A stretch of 9,201 nucleotides of DNA from Campylobacterales bacterium (GTDB lineage: Bacteria > Campylobacterota > Campylobacteria > Campylobacterales > JAADDG01), in NCBI GenBank assembly GCA_027009865.1, contig JALVCR010000213.1, positions 1 through 9,201 of the forward strand, given 5' to 3'. Within the stretch, counting starts at the first letter, position 1; each line of letters opens with the position of its first letter. The notes beneath the pieces were generated by a model, which was not told the origin of the DNA, did not search any database, and was given only the letters and a program-made list of their open reading frames with translations. The translations under genes and the position numbers were made by a program. Shown piece by piece: positions 6,572-9,201 of the stretch.

Positions 6572-6853
6572 TTATACCTCTATACTTTCAATTTGTGCGC
6601 CTTCTGGCAATTTGACATAAAACTTTTTATAATCGTTTCTTTTGCCTTGAACGCCTTTGAATCTTTTGGTTTTTCCCTTAACTTTAACGGAATTAACTTT
6701 CAATGGAACAAATCCGAAATAGTTTTTAAGAACCTCTTTTAAACCGTTTTTAGTCATTTTAGGAGACGTTTGAATAACTACGACTCCGTTTTCTTGAAGG
6801 CCCAAACTCTTTTCAGTATAAAGAATAGATTTTATATCAGTAATATCCGCCAT
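6572..6853 (-). CDS. rplW: 50S ribosomal protein L23 (uL23)
   Basis: L23 sits at the tunnel exit and is the main docking site for trigger factor and SRP. The 93-residue protein has ILYTEKS at 10-16, the conserved region KNYFGFVPLKVNSVKVKGK at 43-61 and the end KRNDYKKFYVKLPEG at 71-85. Length matches the family. It starts 2 nt after the rplD stop, with GAGGG inside the end of rplD. Sequence conservation is lower than for its neighbours, as is usual for L23, but order and motifs leave no doubt. Confidence 0.97.
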   Translation of the reverse strand: MADITDIKSILYTEKSLGLQENGVVVIQTSPKMTKNGLKEVLKNYFGFVPLKVNSVKVKGKTKRFKGVQGKRNDYKKFYVKLPEGAQIESIEV

Positions 6854-6855
6854 TT

Positions 6856-7470
6856 TTAGCCCTCTTTAATTATTTTTTCTAACACTGGTTTTTCGATTAT
6901 TATCGAATGATAAGTTGCCGCAAGATAAGCGTTTAACTCATTTGGCTCTATCAAGTAGCAGTTGCTTAAATTTCTAAAAGCCAAAAAAGTCTTCTCGTCT
7001 ATCTCCTCTTTTATTATCAAAGCGTCTCTAAGTTTTAAAGAATTGATAATGGCTGCGGCATCTTTTGTTTTTCCCGATTCAACTTTAATGCTATCTACTA
7101 CAAAAAGCTGTCCGTTTTCGGCCTTCTCGTTTAAAGCGTATCTAAGCGCCAACTTTTTTTGTTTTTTATTTACTTTAAGGTCGTAGTTTCTGTTGTTTTT
7201 AGGTCCGTGAGCAACGCCTCCGCCAACCCAAATCGGGCTTCTTATGCTTCCCGCTCTCGCACCGCCTCTTCCTTTTTGAGCCCAAGGCTTCTTTCCGCCT
7301 CCGCTAACTTCGGCTCTTGTTTTAGCTTTCGCTCCGTTAGCTCTCAAAGAGGCCAAATATGATTTTACATAAAGATAAAGATTGTGAGAGTTAATCTCGG
7401 CATAATTAGCCGGCAACTCCATCTCTCCGCTTTTTGAGAGATTTTGATCTAAAACTATCGCTTTGCTCAT
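6856..7470 (-). CDS. rplD: 50S ribosomal protein L4 (uL4)
   Basis: L4 binds 23S rRNA early in assembly and its loop forms part of the exit-tunnel constriction; in E. coli it also represses its own S10 operon through a long leader. The 204-residue protein shows the tunnel loop from about 50 to 90, including KKPWAQKGRGGARAG at 60-74, SPIWVGGGVAHGP at 78-90, and YALNEKA after it. Its ATG overlaps the rplC stop as ATGA. The leader upstream of rpsJ is too short for the E. coli type of L4 control, so autoregulation, if any, must differ. Confidence 0.98.
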   Translation of the reverse strand: MSKAIVLDQNLSKSGEMELPANYAEINSHNLYLYVKSYLASLRANGAKAKTRAEVSGGGKKPWAQKGRGGARAGSIRSPIWVGGGVAHGPKNNRNYDLKVNKKQKKLALRYALNEKAENGQLFVVDSIKVESGKTKDAAAIINSLKLRDALIIKEEIDEKTFLAFRNLSNCYLIEPNELNAYLAATYHSIIIEKPVLEKIIKEG

Positions 7471-8045
7471 TTAACTATCCTTACTCTACCAAGTGATCCG
7501 TTTGCGCCCGCTACGGAACCTTTAACTACTAAAATTCCGCTTTCGGGATCGAAAGAAATCACCTCGTTTTTAACGGTATTTTTACTGTTTCCGTAATGTC
7601 CTGGCATCTTTTGTCCAGGCTGAACTCTTCCCGGCCATTCGCACATACCGATTGAACCTACTCTTCTATGAAATCTTGAACCGTGGCTTGAAGGACCTCC
7701 CGCAAAATTCCATCTTTTCATAACGCCGCTAAATCCTCTACCTTTTGAAAAGAAAGTGCTCTTTACAACTTTAGCCTCTTTCAAAGGAGAGGTATCCAAA
7801 TCTCCCGGCTCGCTGTTTGGAACCGTTAAAGTCGCAAATCTGTTATATTCAGATGAGAGGTTGTATTTTTTTTGCTGTCCCATAATGGCTCTGTTTACTC
7901 TTTTGCCTCTGGGATAGGCTACGATAGCTCTTTTGTTCTCATCGACTTCGCAAACTTTAGCGTCGATTACTTTCAAAAGAGTTACCGGAACACTCGGCAC
8001 TGAAATTGTTCTGCTCATTCCGATTTTTTCTACGATATATTCCAT
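7467..8045 (-). CDS. rplC: 50S ribosomal protein L3 (uL3)
   Basis: L3 is an assembly initiator that reaches toward the peptidyl transferase centre. The 192-residue protein starts MEYIVEKIGMSRT, the Campylobacterota-type N-terminus. It has KGRGFSGVMKRWNF at 101-114, GGPSSHGSRFHRR at 116-128 and GQKMPGHYGN at 144-153. Gln145 in that last motif is the residue PrmB methylates in enterobacteria. In RFHRRVGSIG the usual proline before GSIG is valine (codon GTA at 7659-7661). The Shine-Dalgarno AAAGGAAG overlaps the rpsJ stop codon. The 3' end overlaps rplD by 4 nt (ATGA). Confidence 0.98.
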   Translation of the reverse strand: MEYIVEKIGMSRTISVPSVPVTLLKVIDAKVCEVDENKRAIVAYPRGKRVNRAIMGQQKKYNLSSEYNRFATLTVPNSEPGDLDTSPLKEAKVVKSTFFSKGRGFSGVMKRWNFAGGPSSHGSRFHRRVGSIGMCEWPGRVQPGQKMPGHYGNSKNTVKNEVISFDPESGILVVKGSVAGANGSLGRVRIVK

Positions 8046-8055
8046 AAAACTTCCT

Positions 8056-8367
8056 TTACTTACCCATAGCTCTAACTTCTACGTTGACTTCGGGAGCTAA
8101 GTCCAACTTCATCAACGAATCTACCGTATCGCCGGTAGCGGAAACTATGTCTATTAATCTGGTATGAATTCTGATTTCAAACTGTTCTCTGGAGTCTTTG
8201 TTGATGTGCGGTGATCTTAACACCGTATATCTTCTGATTCTCGTCGGTAACGGAATAGGACCTTTGATTTCAGCACCCGTTCTCTTAACAGCCTCTACTA
8301 TCGCTGCAACTGATCTATCCAACACATTGTGATCATAAGCCTTAAGCTTAAGTCTGATTTTTTGCAT
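8056..8367 (-). CDS. rpsJ: 30S ribosomal protein S10 / NusE (uS10), first gene of the operon
   Basis: S10 is a head protein of the small subunit and, as NusE, pairs with NusB in rRNA transcription antitermination and links RNA polymerase to ribosomes through NusG. The 103-residue protein is family length. It carries GPIPLPTRIRRYTVLRSPH at 36-54 and the S10 signature SREQFEIRIHTRLIDI at 59-74. The ATG has GAGGG 6 nt upstream. It is the first gene behind a strong promoter and a short leader, and it sets the transcription level of the whole cluster. The following rplC begins 10 nt after its stop. Confidence 0.99.
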   Translation of the reverse strand: MQKIRLKLKAYDHNVLDRSVAAIVEAVKRTGAEIKGPIPLPTRIRRYTVLRSPHINKDSREQFEIRIHTRLIDIVSATGDTVDSLMKLDLAPEVNVEVRAMGK

Positions 8368-8373
8368 TAAAAT

Positions 8374-8378
8374 CCCTC
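8374..8378 (-). promoter_or_regulatory. Shine-Dalgarno site of rpsJ
   Basis: GAGGG on the minus strand, 6 nt before the rpsJ ATG. It confirms the start of the operon's first gene and lies about 12 nt downstream of the leader hairpin. Confidence 0.8.
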
Positions 8379-8390
8379 AAATAAAGAACT

Positions 8391-8406
8391 TGTCGCCGAA
8401 ACGACA
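8391..8406 (-). promoter_or_regulatory. Leader hairpin with UUCG tetraloop upstream of rpsJ
   Basis: The minus strand reads TGTCGT-TTCG-GCGACA. In RNA this gives a 6-bp stem (five Watson-Crick pairs and a closing U-G wobble) capped by UUCG, a stable tetraloop sequence. It would begin within roughly 10 nt of the predicted transcript 5' end and end 12 nt before the Shine-Dalgarno site. It is not followed by a U-run, so it is not a terminator. A 5' stabilising stem or a protein-binding site are both possible; neither is shown by the sequence. Confidence 0.5.
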
Positions 8407-8422
8407 TATTTTTGAAGACGAA

Positions 8423-8451
8423 ATTATACTTTAAAAGGTATATGGAGTCAA
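8423..8451 (-). promoter_or_regulatory. Sigma-70-type promoter of the ribosomal protein operon
   Basis: On the minus strand a -35 box TTGACT (8446-8451) is followed by a 17-nt spacer and a consensus -10 box TATAAT (8423-8428). One mismatch in twelve bases with ideal spacing makes this a very strong promoter. The DNA just upstream is AT-rich and could act as an UP element. Transcription should begin near 8413-8417, giving a leader of about 46-50 nt before rpsJ. It reads only toward rpsJ. Confidence 0.88.
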
Positions 8452-8489
8452 TAATTTTAGCCTTTTTTCGGCATTTTATTTTATATTTA

Positions 8490-8508
8490 TTTCCTTTTAA
8501 AAAGGAAA
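8490..8508. repeat. 19-nt palindrome in the divergent spacer
   Basis: TTTCCTTTT-A-AAAAGGAAA is an inverted repeat with 9-nt arms around one central base. It lies 16 nt before the start codon of the divergent ATPase gene and about 40 nt upstream of the operon's -35 box. It could be an operator for the divergent gene, or a stem in its mRNA. The AAGGA within it is too far (18 nt) from the ATG at 8525 to be a normal Shine-Dalgarno site. Its simple composition means chance is not excluded. Confidence 0.45.
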
Positions 8509-8524
8509 AGTGTAAACTCCTAAT

Positions 8525-9201
8525 ATGAACATACTTGATTTTTTATACGAACAGGATTTTAAAAAGATAAATTTTTTAGATAGAAAAGTATCCGTAAACT
8601 CTCCCAAAACCTTTATTTACGGAACTAATAAAAGCGGTAAGAGTTATCTTATATACGACTATTTAAATAGATTTTCCAAAAAAGAGGTTTTATATATAGA
8701 TTTCAACGATGAGAGAGTTAATAAAGAGGAGATTAAAAAAAATTTATACTCTTTTATCAAAAGCAAAAATATAAAAGTTTTGGCTTTGGATAATTTTGAT
8801 TTCTCATTTGAAATCCCAGATATGGCAAATATAGTAATAAGCTCTAATAAAGATAGGGAGATTAAGAATTTTAAAAAAATTCATCTCTTTCCTCTCGATT
8901 TTGAGGAGTTTATCTCTTTTTACAAAAAATACTCCCATCCTCAAGCTATGTTTAATATCTACGCAAAAGTAGGAACATATCCAAAAAATGTTTTACACTC
9001 AAAAGATTTTCTTTATCAAAATATTCAAGAAATGTTAAAAATCTCCCTTACAAAAGAGGAGTTTTTGATATTTAAGCAGTTTGCGATATCTCAAGGAAAG
9101 AAAAAATCTCTTTTTCAGATATTTAATGAAATAAAAAAGGAAAACAAAATATCAAAAGATTTCTTTTATAAAACGGTAAATGATTTAAAAGATAAAGATT
9201 T
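8525..9201 (+). CDS. P-loop ATPase of unknown function (AAA_14-like), C-terminus cut off
   Basis: The frame runs from the ATG at 8525 to the window edge without a stop (225 codons visible). Seen directly: Walker A GTNKSGKS at 33-40; a beta strand ending in VLYIDFND at 55-62; Walker B VLALDNFD at 85-92; a sensor-1-like strand IVISSNK at 103-109. HLFPLDFEEFISF at 120-132 resembles the L-x-PLSFxEF segment of AAA_14 ATPases. The last visible stretch (about 175-225, ending SKDFFYKTVNDLKDKD) looks like the start of a winged-helix domain, as in AAA_14/DUF4143 proteins. No signal peptide or membrane segment is visible. The gene is rich in Lys, Phe, Ile and Asn codons and looks more AT-rich than the ribosomal genes. 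No Shine-Dalgarno site stands at normal distance, so initiation may be weak or leaderless. From memory, H. pylori HP1321, annotated as a conserved ATP-binding protein, also neighbours rpsJ, suggesting an old Campylobacterota association. Function is not known to me. Confidence 0.85.
   Translation, partial: MNILDFLYEQDFKKINFLDRKVSVNSPKTFIYGTNKSGKSYLIYDYLNRFSKKEVLYIDFNDERVNKEEIKKNLYSFIKSKNIKVLALDNFDFSFEIPDMANIVISSNKDREIKNFKKIHLFPLDFEEFISFYKKYSHPQAMFNIYAKVGTYPKNVLHSKDFLYQNIQEMLKISLTKEEFLIFKQFAISQGKKKSLFQIFNEIKKENKISKDFFYKTVNDLKDKD

Noticed and set aside
7640..7680. Proline-to-valine change in the L3 motif before GSIG
   Set aside because: The rest of L3 is intact, and I recall a non-proline residue at this position in Campylobacter too, so it looks like lineage variation rather than damage.
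8341..8352. 12-nt palindrome CTTAAGCTTAAG near the rpsJ start
   Set aside because: It encodes the conserved LKLK residues of S10 and needs no other explanation.
8452..8489. Possible promoter for the divergent ATPase gene (TATATT at 8482-8487)
   Set aside because: No matching -35 box lies 16-18 nt upstream and the stretch is generally AT-rich, so a call would be arbitrary.
1..9201. Search for a novel accessory system, mobile element, CRISPR array or RNA gene
   Set aside because: The window is almost wholly occupied by core ribosomal genes in conserved order. No transposase, integrase, direct-repeat array or tRNA-like fold was seen; only the partial ATPase lies outside the core set.

Overview
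This window is the S10-spc ribosomal protein gene cluster of a bacterium, almost certainly a member of the Campylobacterota (the former Epsilonproteobacteria). Three things point there. The protein sequences resemble Helicobacter and Campylobacter ribosomal proteins as I remember them (for example L3 starting MEYIVEKIGMSRT and S5 with the block NIGRVTKVVKGGRRFRFNA). There is no rpmD (L30) between rpsE and rplO. S14 is the short zinc-ribbon form. The moderately AT-rich DNA fits. The genus cannot be fixed from the sequence alone; a free-living or deep-vent lineage is a guess only.

Layout: twenty ribosomal protein genes lie head to tail on the minus strand from 8367 down to 1, in the order rpsJ-rplC-rplD-rplW-rplB-rpsS-rplV-rpsC-rplP-rpmC-rpsQ-rplN-rplX-rplE-rpsN(type Z)-rpsH-rplF-rplR-rpsE-rplO. 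Nineteen are complete and rplO runs off the left edge. Most junctions are 0-12 nt gaps or small overlaps. The S10 part (to rpsQ) and the spc part (from rplN) are joined by a TAATG overlap, so there is no room for a separate spc promoter. The one larger internal gap, 58 nt between rpsH and rplF, holds a 17-nt palindrome.

Upstream of rpsJ, 157 nt separate the operon from a divergent plus-strand gene at 8525 that runs off the right edge. This spacer holds a near-perfect sigma-70 promoter for the operon (TTGACT, 17 nt, TATAAT) and a short leader of about 50 nt. The leader has a hairpin with a UUCG tetraloop and a Shine-Dalgarno site. Nearer the divergent gene is a 19-nt palindrome. The divergent gene encodes a P-loop ATPase, AAA_14-like, of unknown function.

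The operon products build both ribosomal subunits; S10 also serves as NusE in transcription antitermination. I see no mobile element, CRISPR array, tRNA, rRNA or defence system. The ribosomal genes are ordinary. The less-described material is the ATPase, the short rpsJ leader and the palindromes in the two larger gaps. Three ribosomal starts (rplR, rpsQ, rpmC) are set downstream of the longest reading frame because Shine-Dalgarno spacing and family length favour the inner ATG.
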